The position numbers and the translations under genes were made by a program. From positions 3,845 through 67,844 of the forward strand of contig CAKSFP010000016.1 in the NCBI GenBank assembly GCA_934454585.1: DNA of 64,000 bases, read 5' to 3'. This DNA is from an uncultured Clostridia bacterium (GTDB lineage: Bacteria; Bacillota; Clostridia; UMGS1810). Below, piece after piece: positions 7,804 through 16,067 of this stretch (positions are counted from its first letter, which is position 1; the number at the start of each line of letters is the position of its first letter). The notes beneath the pieces were generated by a model. It worked only from the letters and a program-made list of their open reading frames with translations. It had not been told where the DNA came from and did no database searches.

Positions 7804-8685
7804 TTATTTTTTCTTCGCCTTTGCGCCGCCGATAACCTCGGTTATCTCCTGGGTTATTGCCGCCTGCCTGCTGCGGTTATACTGCACCGACAAATCGTGC
7901 AGCATATCGTTTGCGCTGTTATTTGCCGACTGCATGGCAGTCATGCGCGCATTCTGCTCACTGCAGAACGATTCAACCAGTGCGCCGTAGATAAAACCGG
8001 CTATATAGTTTGGCACGATGGAATCTATCACCGCATTTGCATTCGGGTGAAACTCCATCTCGCCCGGGTAAATATCCTTGCCCATCTGCGCAAGTTTGAG
8101 CTTTGCAAGCGGCAAAATCAACTCTGCCACAGCCTCGCATTGCATGGCGTTGCGCATCTTTGTGTAAACGATATACACCTCGTCAAGCTGTTTGCGCTGA
8201 TACAGATCCACAACGGTGTCCATTATGTCGCGCGCCGCGTGGATAGACACATTCTGAGGAGTGTAGTCAAAGTTTTTTGCCATTTTCATGTTCTTTAACG
8301 CAAAATAATGTCTGCCCGTCTCGCCGACCGCCATGATGTAGTTATCAGCCTTATTGGGCGACATGACTTCTTCCGCTTTTTTGATAACATTGAGATTATA
8401 TGCTCCGGCGAGTCCTTTATCCGAGGTTATCACCAGGCAGCCGACTTTTTTTCTGTTATCGTTATCCGCAAACGGATTGCGGAAGAAAACACTCTCCACA
8501 TCCGGAGCATGACAAAGAATGTTGCCTATTGTGCCCGAGAGGGCGTTAAAATAGGGTTCCGATGCCGCAAGCGCCTCTTTTGCCTTAGTCAGCTTTGATG
8601 ATGATATCATATACATGGCGCCCGTTATCTGCTGAGTCTGCTTGATGCTCTTTATTCTTGCCTGAATTTCGCGTGCGTTAGCCAT
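7804..8685 (-). CDS. atpG: ATP synthase F1 subunit gamma
   Basis: The rotor-shaft subunit of F1. The 293-residue protein begins MANAREIQARIKSIKQTQQITGAM, the typical N-terminal helix, and ends in the conserved C-terminal helix SRQAAITQEITEVIGGA, which forms the other half of the coiled-coil shaft. The ATG at 8685 is chosen over an in-frame TTG at 8691 because GAGGGTG lies 7 bases before it. The start is 12 bases after the atpA stop, so coupling is likely. Confidence 0.96.
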   Translation of the reverse strand: MANAREIQARIKSIKQTQQITGAMYMISSSKLTKAKEALAASEPYFNALSGTIGNILCHAPDVESVFFRNPFADNDNRKKVGCLVITSDKGLAGAYNLNVIKKAEEVMSPNKADNYIMAVGETGRHYFALKNMKMAKNFDYTPQNVSIHAARDIMDTVVDLYQRKQLDEVYIVYTKMRNAMQCEAVAELILPLAKLKLAQMGKDIYPGEMEFHPNANAVIDSIVPNYIAGFIYGALVESFCSEQNARMTAMQSANNSANDMLHDLSVQYNRSRQAAITQEITEVIGGAKAKKK

Positions 8686-8697
8686 ATGCAATCACCC

Positions 8698-10740
8698 TCA
8701 ATCCTTGTCAGCGGAAGGCTGCTGATATTTTTCTTTGCAAAAATTCTCCGCCGCCTTGACTATGCGCTCCGAGAGCGAATCCGAAAGTGAATTTGTCGCT
8801 TCTATCTCGTCTATTATATCATGGTGATGCGTAACAAACTCATCTGCCAGTTCGCGGCGAAAATCCGTCATGTCCGAAATCGGCACAGGCATAAATGCCT
8901 TGTGAGTTGCAGCACACAATGTGACCACCTGTTCCCAGCGCGGCAGGGGAGAACAGAGCGGCTGTTTGAGCAGTTCCATTAGTCCTTTGCCATAGGCAAG
9001 CTGGCGCTTTGTGTTATCGTCCAGATCTGAGCTGAACTGTGTGAAAATTTCCATTTCACGGTACTGTGCCAAATCTATACGCAAACTGCCGGCGGCTTTT
9101 TTCATAGCCTTTGTCTGAGCGGCACCGCCAACACGGGATACCGACAGACCGACATTGACGGCAGGCCTCATGCCCGAGAAAAACAGACTGCTCTCAAGGA
9201 AAATCTGACCGTCGGTAATGGAAATGACATTCGTCGGAATGTATGCCGACACATCACCCGCCTGGGTTTCTATGATAGGCAGAGCTGTTATCGATCCGCC
9301 GAGGTCATCGCGCAGATTACACGAGCGCTCGAGTAATCTCGAATGAAGGTAGAACACATCGCCGGGATATGCCTCACGCCCCGGGGAGCGCTCAAGCAAG
9401 AGCGATATCGCCCTGTATGCCACGGCGTGTTTTGACAGGTCATCATACACAATGAGCACATCTCTGCCTTTGTACATGAAATATTCCGCAAGTGAAGTGC
9501 CGGAATACGGCGCTATATACTGCAACGACGCCGGTTCGCTTGCCGACGCACTGAGCACCACAGAATAGTCCATAGCGCCGTGTTTTTTCAGCGTATTTAT
9601 AACCTTGGCAACCGTAGATGTTTTTTGACCGATTGCGACATATATACACACAACATCCTTGCCTTTTTGGTTGAGGATGGCGTCAACGGCAATAGAAGTT
9701 TTGCCCGTCTGCCTGTCACCGATGATAAGCTCTCTCTGACCTCTGCCGATAGGAAACATGGAGTCAATGGAAAGTATGCCTGTTTCCATAGGCACGGACA
9801 CGGATTTTCTCTCGGCAATACCGGGTGCTGGATTTTCTATTGGGCGGTAGTTCTCCGCCTTTATCTCTCCGCCGCCGTCTATCGGTGCGCCGAGCGCATT
9901 GACCGCTCTGCCGAGAAATCCATCACCAACCGGTATACCGGCGTTTTTGCCGGTGCGCACAACTCTTGTTCCTTCGGCTATGTTATCATCCGATCCAAAA
10001 AGTATGCAGCCTATTTCATTTCGTCTTATCTCCTGAACCATGCCTTTTGTGCCGTCGTCGAAGATCACTATCTCACCATACATAACATGATCCATGCCGT
10101 CCACACGCACAATACCGTCGCCGACCCATTTTACAAAGCCTACTTCTCTTATTTTTGCCTCAAGTTCAAAATCTTCCGTCTTGCTTTTGAGCAAAGATAT
10201 AATTCCGTCTATGCTCTCGCCTTTGCCCGGGTGCAGATTTTCTATCTGCTCCTTATATTGCTTGAGTCTGCCGGCACTGCTCCAGTCGTATTCATCATTG
10301 CCGACGGAGATTATAAATCCGGAAATAAGACTCTTGTCTTCTATCATAACAAGGTCTATTTCGGCATTATATTTTTTGGAAAGAAATCTTAATATTCCGT
10401 TCCTCTGTGCATCATTCGGAGCGGTGACATATTTCACAACCGCGCGCATCTTTCCGGCTGACACGGGTTTCTTTATGCGATACTGAGCAAAAACGCTCGA
10501 TATCAGATCTGCATCGTCATCATCGCATATCAGTTTGAGAAAATCCCTCACTTCAGACGGAAAAACCGTATCTGCTATGGTATGTTTTCTGCTTATATCC
10601 ACAGTGGGGTTGCACAGCTCGTCTTTTATCTCGGGCACTGCCTCAAAAATTCTCTCCGACTGTTCGACAGCCTCATGGGATACTCCGAATTCATGCAGTT
10701 CCTGCACATATTTTTCAATTCTCTGATTCACTGTCGTCAC
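8698..10740 (-). CDS. atpA: fused ATP synthase subunits delta and alpha
   Basis: The single frame encodes 680 residues instead of about 500. Residues 1-170 are a delta (OSCP-type) subunit: a helical N-terminal domain, then KYNAEIDLVMIEDKSLISGF and the GRLKQYKEQI end typical of delta. Residues 175-680 are a complete alpha subunit, with VGDGIVRVDGMDHVMYGE, the P-loop GDRQTGKT near 341 and the VGGAAQ/RIDLAQYRE regions. No stop, frameshift or internal ribosome binding site separates them, and no separate atpH is present. The GTG start lies 26 bases inside atpF, with a weak GGGTG-type site. Delta normally links alpha to subunit b, so the fusion would tether that contact covalently. Confidence 0.93.
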   Translation of the reverse strand: MTTVNQRIEKYVQELHEFGVSHEAVEQSERIFEAVPEIKDELCNPTVDISRKHTIADTVFPSEVRDFLKLICDDDDADLISSVFAQYRIKKPVSAGKMRAVVKYVTAPNDAQRNGILRFLSKKYNAEIDLVMIEDKSLISGFIISVGNDEYDWSSAGRLKQYKEQIENLHPGKGESIDGIISLLKSKTEDFELEAKIREVGFVKWVGDGIVRVDGMDHVMYGEIVIFDDGTKGMVQEIRRNEIGCILFGSDDNIAEGTRVVRTGKNAGIPVGDGFLGRAVNALGAPIDGGGEIKAENYRPIENPAPGIAERKSVSVPMETGILSIDSMFPIGRGQRELIIGDRQTGKTSIAVDAILNQKGKDVVCIYVAIGQKTSTVAKVINTLKKHGAMDYSVVLSASASEPASLQYIAPYSGTSLAEYFMYKGRDVLIVYDDLSKHAVAYRAISLLLERSPGREAYPGDVFYLHSRLLERSCNLRDDLGGSITALPIIETQAGDVSAYIPTNVISITDGQIFLESSLFFSGMRPAVNVGLSVSRVGGAAQTKAMKKAAGSLRIDLAQYREMEIFTQFSSDLDDNTKRQLAYGKGLMELLKQPLCSPLPRWEQVVTLCAATHKAFMPVPISDMTDFRRELADEFVTHHHDIIDEIEATNSLSDSLSERIVKAAENFCKEKYQQPSADKD

Positions 10741-11212
10741 CCGCTTTATTCAAAAATTCATCATAGAGCCTGCCATCGTCTGCCTTTGCCTCTTGCACAC
10801 CTACGATTTTTGCCGCAGCCTGAGCTGCAAGTTCGGTTATGTGGCTCTGCATCTCCTGCATTGCTCTTTCTTTTTCTGCCTGAGCGTCCTTTTGCGCTCG
10901 CTCGGTTATATTCTGTGCGTTTTTCTCTGCAGATGTCACAATACGGTCATACTCCGCTTTCGCCTTCGCTCTGGCATCGGATATAACGGCTTCGCCGTCT
11001 TTTTTTGATTTTGCCAATCGTTCGTTATATTCGTCATAGAGCTTTTGCGCGTTTTTCTGCGTTTCATCTGCGTCTGAGAGTTGTTTTTCTATTTCTTCCT
11101 GTCTTTTTGCAATGATGTTGTTGACAGGCTTAAACAGAAATTTTCTCATCAGTGCATACAGAATGAGCAGGTTGATTGCCGCAAACAGCAAGCCCCAGTT
11201 TAAGCTTAACAT
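10715..11212 (-). CDS. atpF: ATP synthase F0 subunit b
   Basis: The 165-residue peripheral-stalk subunit has one N-terminal membrane helix (LNWGLLFAAINLLILYALMRKFLF) followed by a long charged coiled coil rich in Lys, Glu, Gln and Ala. The stalk binds delta, which here is the N-terminal domain of the next gene product. AAAGGAAG precedes the ATG. The 3' end overlaps the start of the delta-alpha gene by 26 bases. It is separated from atpE by 378 bases that hold a large nested palindrome. Confidence 0.95.
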   Translation of the reverse strand: MLSLNWGLLFAAINLLILYALMRKFLFKPVNNIIAKRQEEIEKQLSDADETQKNAQKLYDEYNERLAKSKKDGEAVISDARAKAKAEYDRIVTSAEKNAQNITERAQKDAQAEKERAMQEMQSHITELAAQAAAKIVGVQEAKADDGRLYDEFLNKAGDDSESEN

Positions 11213-11264
11213 ATATCTGCACTTCCTTTCGATAGATTTTGATAGTGATTATAAATGGTATAAT

Positions 11265-11554
11265 GTATATTTTATTTTTGCACGCATAAAAAACTTGTGC
11301 TGTCTGTGTATGTGTTTTTTATTCTTGCCGCCTGCGTCGAAACAAGCAGCGCATCGTGCACTGCAAATCAGAAGATTTACAGCTTGCTCGCATTGCTGTT
11401 TCTCCTTTTTCCCAAAAAGGCACGCTACGCTACCGCTTTTTGGGAGCCCTGCGCTGAACTCGTCGTCTAAGAATAAAAAACACATACACATCCTTTGACG
11501 GAATACTTTCAACGCATTTTTTATAAATTCCGCAAATTTCAAAATAAAATATAC
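11265..11554. repeat. nested palindromic element inside the atp operon
   Basis: The outer arms are a perfect 14-bp inverted repeat (11265-11278 with 11541-11554, GTATATTTTATTTT). The inner arms are a perfect 22-bp inverted repeat (11305-11326 with 11469-11490). Between them is a GC-richer module of about 140 bp that also occurs in the opposite orientation at 47.65-47.80 kb. It fills the atpE-atpF gap and has no coding capacity of its own. Confidence 0.85.
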
Positions 11555-11590
11555 ACTGTCACAAACCTATGAATATCACTATTTATAAAA

Positions 11591-11809
11591 TTACAGCATG
11601 AATATTACCAGAAGTGCAATAACAAATCCGTAAATAGCTGTTGCCTCGGCAAGTGCGCAGCCGAGAAGAAGAATCTTTGTGATCTTGCCGTCTGCCTCGG
11701 GCTGTCTCGCAACCGCCTCTGCCGCTTTTCCCGTTGCTATGCCTATACCAATGCCGGCGCCTATGCCTGCAAGAGCGGCTATTGCCGCACCAATTGCTGT
11801 TAATGTCAT
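11591..11809 (-). CDS. atpE: ATP synthase F0 subunit c
   Basis: The 72-residue proteolipid of the rotor ring has two membrane helices joined by the polar loop ARQPEADGKI. The ion-binding carboxylate is the Glu in CALAEATAIYG on helix 2. The helix 1 Gln of sodium-type rings is replaced by Ile (GIGIG where sodium types have GVGQG), and the residue after the Glu is Ala rather than Ser. This suggests proton coupling, which is an inference from these sites only. It lies between atpB and the palindromic insertion. Confidence 0.95.
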   Translation of the reverse strand: MTLTAIGAAIAALAGIGAGIGIGIATGKAAEAVARQPEADGKITKILLLGCALAEATAIYGFVIALLVIFML

Positions 11810-11838
11810 GATAAATTACCTCTTTTCCAAAGATTTTT

Positions 11839-12531
11839 TTATTCCGTTGCCTCTCTTATAAACAACGATGTGAGAAATACAAACACATATGCCTGGATAA
11901 GTCCGTCGAACACATCGAAATACAAACTGAACGGTATCGGGAGAATGAGACCGCACAGATGCTTGATAATCTCCATAATTACGAACGCACCGAGGACATT
12001 TCCGAAAAGTCGCATACACAGCGACAGCGGACGGATGACAATCTCAAGCACATTGAGCGGAGCGACTATCGCTATCGGCTCGGCAAAACTCTTTGCCCAG
12101 CGTTTGACTCCCTTTGCCCTTATGCCTGCCGCCTCTATGAGGATTATGCTCATTATCGCCAGAGCGGCGGTAACATTGAGATCCTTCGTCGGCGGTTTGA
12201 ATCCGCAAAGACCGATTAAGTTTGCCACGGCAAGATATATAAGCACCGTGACGATATACTGCGCATACTGTGCCGCACCCTCGCCGAGCATATCTTCCGC
12301 CATGCTCTGAAGTTTTGTCACGACAAATTCCAGTGCGACCTGGCGTTTGCCGGGGTTTTTTACTTTGAGGTTGCGCGTGAGGAGTATTGCGACAACGGTG
12401 AGTGCCGCCATGATTATCCATGTGACAACAATGGATTCGTTAATGTCTATTGTGCCAAGGTGGGGTATATTAAAGCTGAACACCGCCTTACACTCCAGTT
12501 GGTCTTTCAGTTCCTCTGCCAGAGTTCTCAT
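11839..12531 (-). CDS. atpB: ATP synthase F0 subunit a
   Basis: The 230-residue membrane subunit provides the two half-channels for the ion. The essential arginine is in the conserved segment RPLSLCMRLFGNVLGAF, and the C-terminal helix contains the GLIQAYVFVFLTSLF block. The ATG at 12531 is preferred over a GTG at 12540 because AAGGAAG ends 8 bases before it. This is the first visible gene of the operon; no atpI is seen upstream. Confidence 0.94.
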   Translation of the reverse strand: MRTLAEELKDQLECKAVFSFNIPHLGTIDINESIVVTWIIMAALTVVAILLTRNLKVKNPGKRQVALEFVVTKLQSMAEDMLGEGAAQYAQYIVTVLIYLAVANLIGLCGFKPPTKDLNVTAALAIMSIILIEAAGIRAKGVKRWAKSFAEPIAIVAPLNVLEIVIRPLSLCMRLFGNVLGAFVIMEIIKHLCGLILPIPFSLYFDVFDGLIQAYVFVFLTSLFIREATE

Positions 12532-12713
12532 GTTTCTCACTTCCTTTCAGGGTGATTTTGATACTAAAAAACTGCGTCATCTTGCATTGTATATCAGATG
12601 TCGCAGAGTTTCAAAGTTCATGTCATTAATATATCACAAAAAGTGCGATTAATCAATATTAATTATGCACAAAAAAAACCGCCATTTTATGCGCGGAAGG
12701 TTAATAAATTATA

Positions 12714-12742
12714 TTGATTTATTTGTTATTTTGGTATATAAT
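12714..12742 (+). promoter_or_regulatory. promoter of toxin-like mRNA, locus C
   Basis: TTGATT (12714-12719), 17 bases, TATAAT (12737-12742). The transcript would begin with the conserved TTGTCGAT...TCGAC stem-loop and then GGCAAGACTGAAAACAG, as at locus A. Confidence 0.75.
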
Positions 12743-12936
12743 AGACTTGTCGATGTTTTTCGACATGGCAAGACTGAAAACAGCGTAAAAGCCGGGCGGT
12801 TTGGAGCGCTGTCCAAATCTTTGATTTGGGTCACGGCGCCCATGCGATAGCACCCCGTAACTTGTTTCGGTTCGGTGCGAACCGCTATGTCGCAACCACT
12901 ACTCAACTAATGGTCGAGATTGGAGGTGTGACATAT

Positions 12937-13047
12937 ATGGATTGTGAATACATAATATCATTTATGATTCTTTTATTACTTTTGGTAATCTCCATAAAAA
13001 ATAACACGCCCCGTCAAAGCCGTGTTATTTTTATAACGCTTATTTGA
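12937..13047 (+). CDS. type I toxin-like hydrophobic peptide, locus C
   Basis: The peptide has 36 residues: an acidic head (MDCEY), a membrane-length run of Ile, Leu, Phe, Val and Met, and a tail with Lys and Arg. GGAGGTG at 12922-12928 gives a strong ribosome binding site 8 bases before the ATG. The leader of about 190 bases is highly structured. The last third of the gene is itself a perfect 12-bp hairpin (12997-13008 with 13021-13032), which can act as a terminator for both strands. Size, site and convergent antisense promoter fit holin-like type I toxins, but the family was not confirmed and toxicity is inferred. Confidence 0.6.
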   Translation: MDCEYIISFMILLLLLVISIKNNTPRQSRVIFITLI

Positions 13048-13076
13048 CATAACCGTTTGAGGTCTTGCCTTTTTGT
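12990..13076 (-). ncRNA. putative antisense (antitoxin) RNA, locus C
   Basis: The predicted transcript from the promoter at 13083-13111 starts with the same AAAATACAAAAAGGCAAGAC block as loci A and B. It runs through a 12-bp hairpin (13032-12997) followed by TTTTTT on this strand, a plausible intrinsic terminator. It would be complementary to the last part of the peptide gene and its 3' flank. Confidence 0.6.
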
Positions 13077-13082
13077 ATTTTC

Positions 13083-13111
13083 AGTATACATCATTAATTA
13101 CGATTTGTCAA
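13083..13111 (-). promoter_or_regulatory. promoter of antisense RNA, locus C
   Basis: On the minus strand, TTGACA (13106-13111) and TATACT (13083-13088) are separated by 17 bases; the hexamers and much of the spacer match loci A and B. Confidence 0.75.
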
Positions 13112-13125
13112 TAATTTTTTTGTAA

Positions 13126-13154
13126 AAAGGACACCGAGAAATTCGGTGTCCTTT
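13126..13154 (-). terminator. terminator of the sugar-ABC ATPase gene
   Basis: A perfect 12-bp stem (13126-13137 with 13143-13154) is followed on the minus strand by CCTTTTTAC. It lies downstream of the ATPase gene that ends at 13333. Confidence 0.75.
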
Positions 13155-13332
13155 AATGAATTTTGTTTTTTAAGCACAAGGCTCAATAAAATCAGATACA
13201 GAATGTGCAATCTGAGTCCCGAGCGTTAAGGGCGCGGAATTTTGAGTGCAGTATGAGTAAATTGAATCCCGAAGGCGCATACAGATACGCCGAGCGGTGA
13301 GATTTACTCGTAATGTGCCAAAATTACCGTCC

Positions 13333-14445
13333 TTAATTGAGGAGTGCTACCTCTGTTTCCTTATCAAACAGATGAATCTTGTTGATATCAATACCAATCT
13401 TGATGTCATCGCCTGCTTTAACCGCACTTCTCGGATTTACACGAGCAGTGAAGTTATTTTCATGAACTTTCATGTAGAGATAAGTCTCCGCACCGAGCAT
13501 CTCGGTAACTTCAACATGAGCATCGATAATTGAATCCGGGCTGGAAGCAAGGAATGTCTCTTCGTCGTGCATATCCTCAGGTCTGATACCGAGGATCACT
13601 TCTCTGTTCACGCAATTAGCTTCTCTAACCTTTGTTGCAACACCATCCGGAAGTTTGATTTTGTTTGTACCGAACTCAAGAGAGATTGTGCCGTCTTCCT
13701 CTTTAACATCGCAGGTAACAAAGTTCATCTGCGGGCTGCCGATAAATCCGGCAACAAACATATTGCAAGGTTTGTTGTAAAGGTTAACCGGTGTGTCTAT
13801 CTGCTGAACAAAACCATCTTTCATAACAATGATTCTTGAACCCATTGTCAAAGCCTCGGTCTGGTCGTGTGTTACATAGATGAATGTTGTCTGCAGTCTC
13901 TTGTGGAGTTTGCTGATCTCTGTTCTCATCTGTACTCTGAGTTTTGCGTCGAGGTTTGAGAGAGGCTCATCCATGAGGAACACCTTAGGCTCACGCACGA
14001 TGGCACGACCAAGAGCAACACGCTGTCTCTGTCCGCCGGAGAGAGCCTTCGGCTTTCTGTCAAGGAGATGTTCTATGTCGAGAATCTTCGCAGCCTCAAC
14101 AACTCTTCTCTTGATTTCATCCTTAGGAGTCTTTCTCAATTTAAGACCGAAAGCCATGTTCTCGTAAACGGTCATGTGCGGATAGAGAGCATAGTTCTGG
14201 AAAACCATGGCTATATCTCTGTCCTTTGGAGCTACATCGTTAACGAGCTGATCGCCTATGTACAGCTCACCTTCGGAGATTTCTTCAAGACCCGCAATCA
14301 TTCTCAGAGTGGTAGATTTACCGCAGCCGGAAGGACCTACAAGCACGATGAATTCCTTATCGTCTATATCAAGACAGAAATCGGAAACTGCTGTAACGCC
14401 GCCGGCATACTTCTTGTAAATATGTTGTAAACTTAAACTTGCCAT
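13333..14445 (-). CDS. sugar ABC transporter ATP-binding protein, MsmK/UgpC type
   Basis: The 370-residue ATPase energises CUT1-type carbohydrate importers. Motifs in order are Walker A (GPSGCGKST, about 36), Q-loop (VFQNYALYPHMTVYENMAFGL), signature (LSGGQRQRVALGRAIVR), Walker B (VFLMDEPLSNLDAKLR) and switch His (VTHDQTEA). A C-terminal TOBE/OB regulatory domain contains GIRPEDMH and a second segment with VEVTEMLGAETYLY. GGAGGT precedes the ATG. No permease or binding-protein genes are adjacent. That pattern is typical of a shared ATPase serving several sugar importers, which suits a polysaccharide degrader. The exact substrate is not determinable here. Confidence 0.9.
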   Translation of the reverse strand: MASLSLQHIYKKYAGGVTAVSDFCLDIDDKEFIVLVGPSGCGKSTTLRMIAGLEEISEGELYIGDQLVNDVAPKDRDIAMVFQNYALYPHMTVYENMAFGLKLRKTPKDEIKRRVVEAAKILDIEHLLDRKPKALSGGQRQRVALGRAIVREPKVFLMDEPLSNLDAKLRVQMRTEISKLHKRLQTTFIYVTHDQTEALTMGSRIIVMKDGFVQQIDTPVNLYNKPCNMFVAGFIGSPQMNFVTCDVKEEDGTISLEFGTNKIKLPDGVATKVREANCVNREVILGIRPEDMHDEETFLASSPDSIIDAHVEVTEMLGAETYLYMKVHENNFTARVNPRSAVKAGDDIKIGIDINKIHLFDKETEVALLN

Positions 14446-14498
14446 AATTCTATATACCTCCTGAAAAATTACGCTATCGCATATTTCTTTATGCTAAT

Positions 14499-14528
14499 AA
14501 TATAACACAAATCAGCGCAAAATGACAA
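14499..14528 (-). promoter_or_regulatory. candidate promoter of the sugar-ABC ATPase gene
   Basis: On the minus strand, TTGTCA (14523-14528) and TATATT (14499-14504) are 18 bases apart, upstream of the GGAGGT/ATG. The rest of the 331-base gap to serS (14446-14776) is AT-rich and shows nothing else I can support. Confidence 0.4.
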
Positions 14529-14776
14529 TGGTTATTTTAACAAAATATTATTGCTTATTCGGGGCACTTTGCACAAAAGCCGTCAAGCCCCGAAAATACT
14601 TGAATTTTTGCGAATTTTTCTTATTATTTTTGCACAAAAAATTCTCATATTGTTTTATGCACACTTGTTTATTTTCCCTCTCAAACTCAATTGTGTGCAA
14701 ACAAAAAACAAATATTTGTTAGATGTGCACAACCGAGAAAATTAGCACATAATTTTACGCGGATTTTTAGTGAATT

Positions 14777-16051
14777 TTACTTTTCTATTTTAGTTTTTCC
14801 GCCCATATAGGGTACAAGAACATCCGGAATTGTGATTGTTCCGTCCTCATTCTGGTAGTTTTCCAAAATTGCCGCAACTGTTCTGCCGATTGCAACGCCG
14901 CTGCCGTTTAGTGTGTGCACAAACTGAGCTTTGTCTTTGGGATTTCTCTTAAACTTAATGTTCGCTCTCCTTGCCTGGAAGTCCTCAAAATTTGAACATG
15001 ACGATATTTCCACAAATCTGTTGTAGCTGGGCATCCACACTTCTATATCATATTTTTTTGCCGCAGTGAAACCAAGATCACCGACACATATTTTTACCAC
15101 TCTGTAAGGAATCTTAAGAAGCTGCAAAACTTTTTCGGCATCCCTTGTGAGTTTTTCGAGTTCCTCATAAGAAGTCTCCGGATCGGCAAATTTAACAAGC
15201 TCAACCTTGTTGAACTGATGCTGACGGATAAGACCCCTTGTATCCCGTCCCGCAGATCCTGCTTCGGCACGGAAACAAGCTGAATATGCCACATGCTTTA
15301 TCGGCAAATCTGCACCGTCAAGAATCTCGTCACGATACATATTTGTAACCGGCACTTCGGCTGTGGGAATGAGAAAATACTCAGTTCCGGCAACCTTGAA
15401 CGCATCTTCTTCAAACTTAGGCAACTGACCCGTACCTACCATACTTCTCCTGTGCACCATATAGGGCGGAAAAATTTCCTTGTATCCGCTCTCCGTGGTG
15501 TGAGTGTCGAGATAAAAATTAATTATTGCTCTCTCCAGGCGCGCTCCCATGCCTTTGTAATAAGTAAATCTTGCGCCTGTAACCTTGGCAGCTCTCGGAA
15601 CATCGAGAATATCCAGTTCCGCACCGAGATCCCAATGTGCCTTGGGTTCAAAATCAAACTTTGTCGGCTCCATAAATCTGCGCACTTCCACATTATCCTC
15701 GTCTGTGTCTCCGTCCGGTACATCATCACAGGGAATATTGGGGATAGAATACATTATCTCATCTATCTTAACATCAAGGTCTTTTACCTTTTCGTCGTCC
15801 GCTTTTATTTTTTCGGAAAGTTCCTTCATCTCGGCAAATATCGGAGTCACATCCTCGCCGTTCTTTTTCATCACAGGGATTTTCTTGCTCTCCTCATTCT
15901 GCCTTGCTTTAATCTGTTCCACCTGGTAAAGAATTTCTCTCTTTTGTGCGTCCAGTTCCAGAAGCTTGTCCACATCAATATCCATTTTTCTGCGTGCAAG
16001 TGCAGCTTTGACAATCTCCGGATGATTTCTTATCAATTTAATATCTAACAT
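14777..16051 (-). CDS. serS: seryl-tRNA synthetase
   Basis: The 424-residue class II synthetase charges tRNA-Ser. The N-terminal 110 residues form the long antiparallel coiled-coil arm that grips the tRNA (MLDIKLIRNHPEIVKAAL...). The catalytic domain shows motif 2 with ACFRAEAGSAGRDTRGLIRQHQFNKVE and motif 3 with the GSGVAIGRTVAAILEN segment. AAGGGA precedes the ATG. The gene lies 16 bases after a small membrane protein gene and probably shares its transcript. No T-box leader is visible in the 137 bases upstream of that pair. Confidence 0.97.
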   Translation of the reverse strand: MLDIKLIRNHPEIVKAALARRKMDIDVDKLLELDAQKREILYQVEQIKARQNEESKKIPVMKKNGEDVTPIFAEMKELSEKIKADDEKVKDLDVKIDEIMYSIPNIPCDDVPDGDTDEDNVEVRRFMEPTKFDFEPKAHWDLGAELDILDVPRAAKVTGARFTYYKGMGARLERAIINFYLDTHTTESGYKEIFPPYMVHRRSMVGTGQLPKFEEDAFKVAGTEYFLIPTAEVPVTNMYRDEILDGADLPIKHVAYSACFRAEAGSAGRDTRGLIRQHQFNKVELVKFADPETSYEELEKLTRDAEKVLQLLKIPYRVVKICVGDLGFTAAKKYDIEVWMPSYNRFVEISSCSNFEDFQARRANIKFKRNPKDKAQFVHTLNGSGVAIGRTVAAILENYQNEDGTITIPDVLVPYMGGKTKIEK

Positions 16052-16067
16052 CTGTTTTGCATCTCCC

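Noticed and set aside
11591..11809. Sodium-type c subunit, suggested by the sodium-pump decarboxylase in the same window.
   Set aside because: The helix 1 Gln and the Ser after the Glu that define sodium rings are absent.
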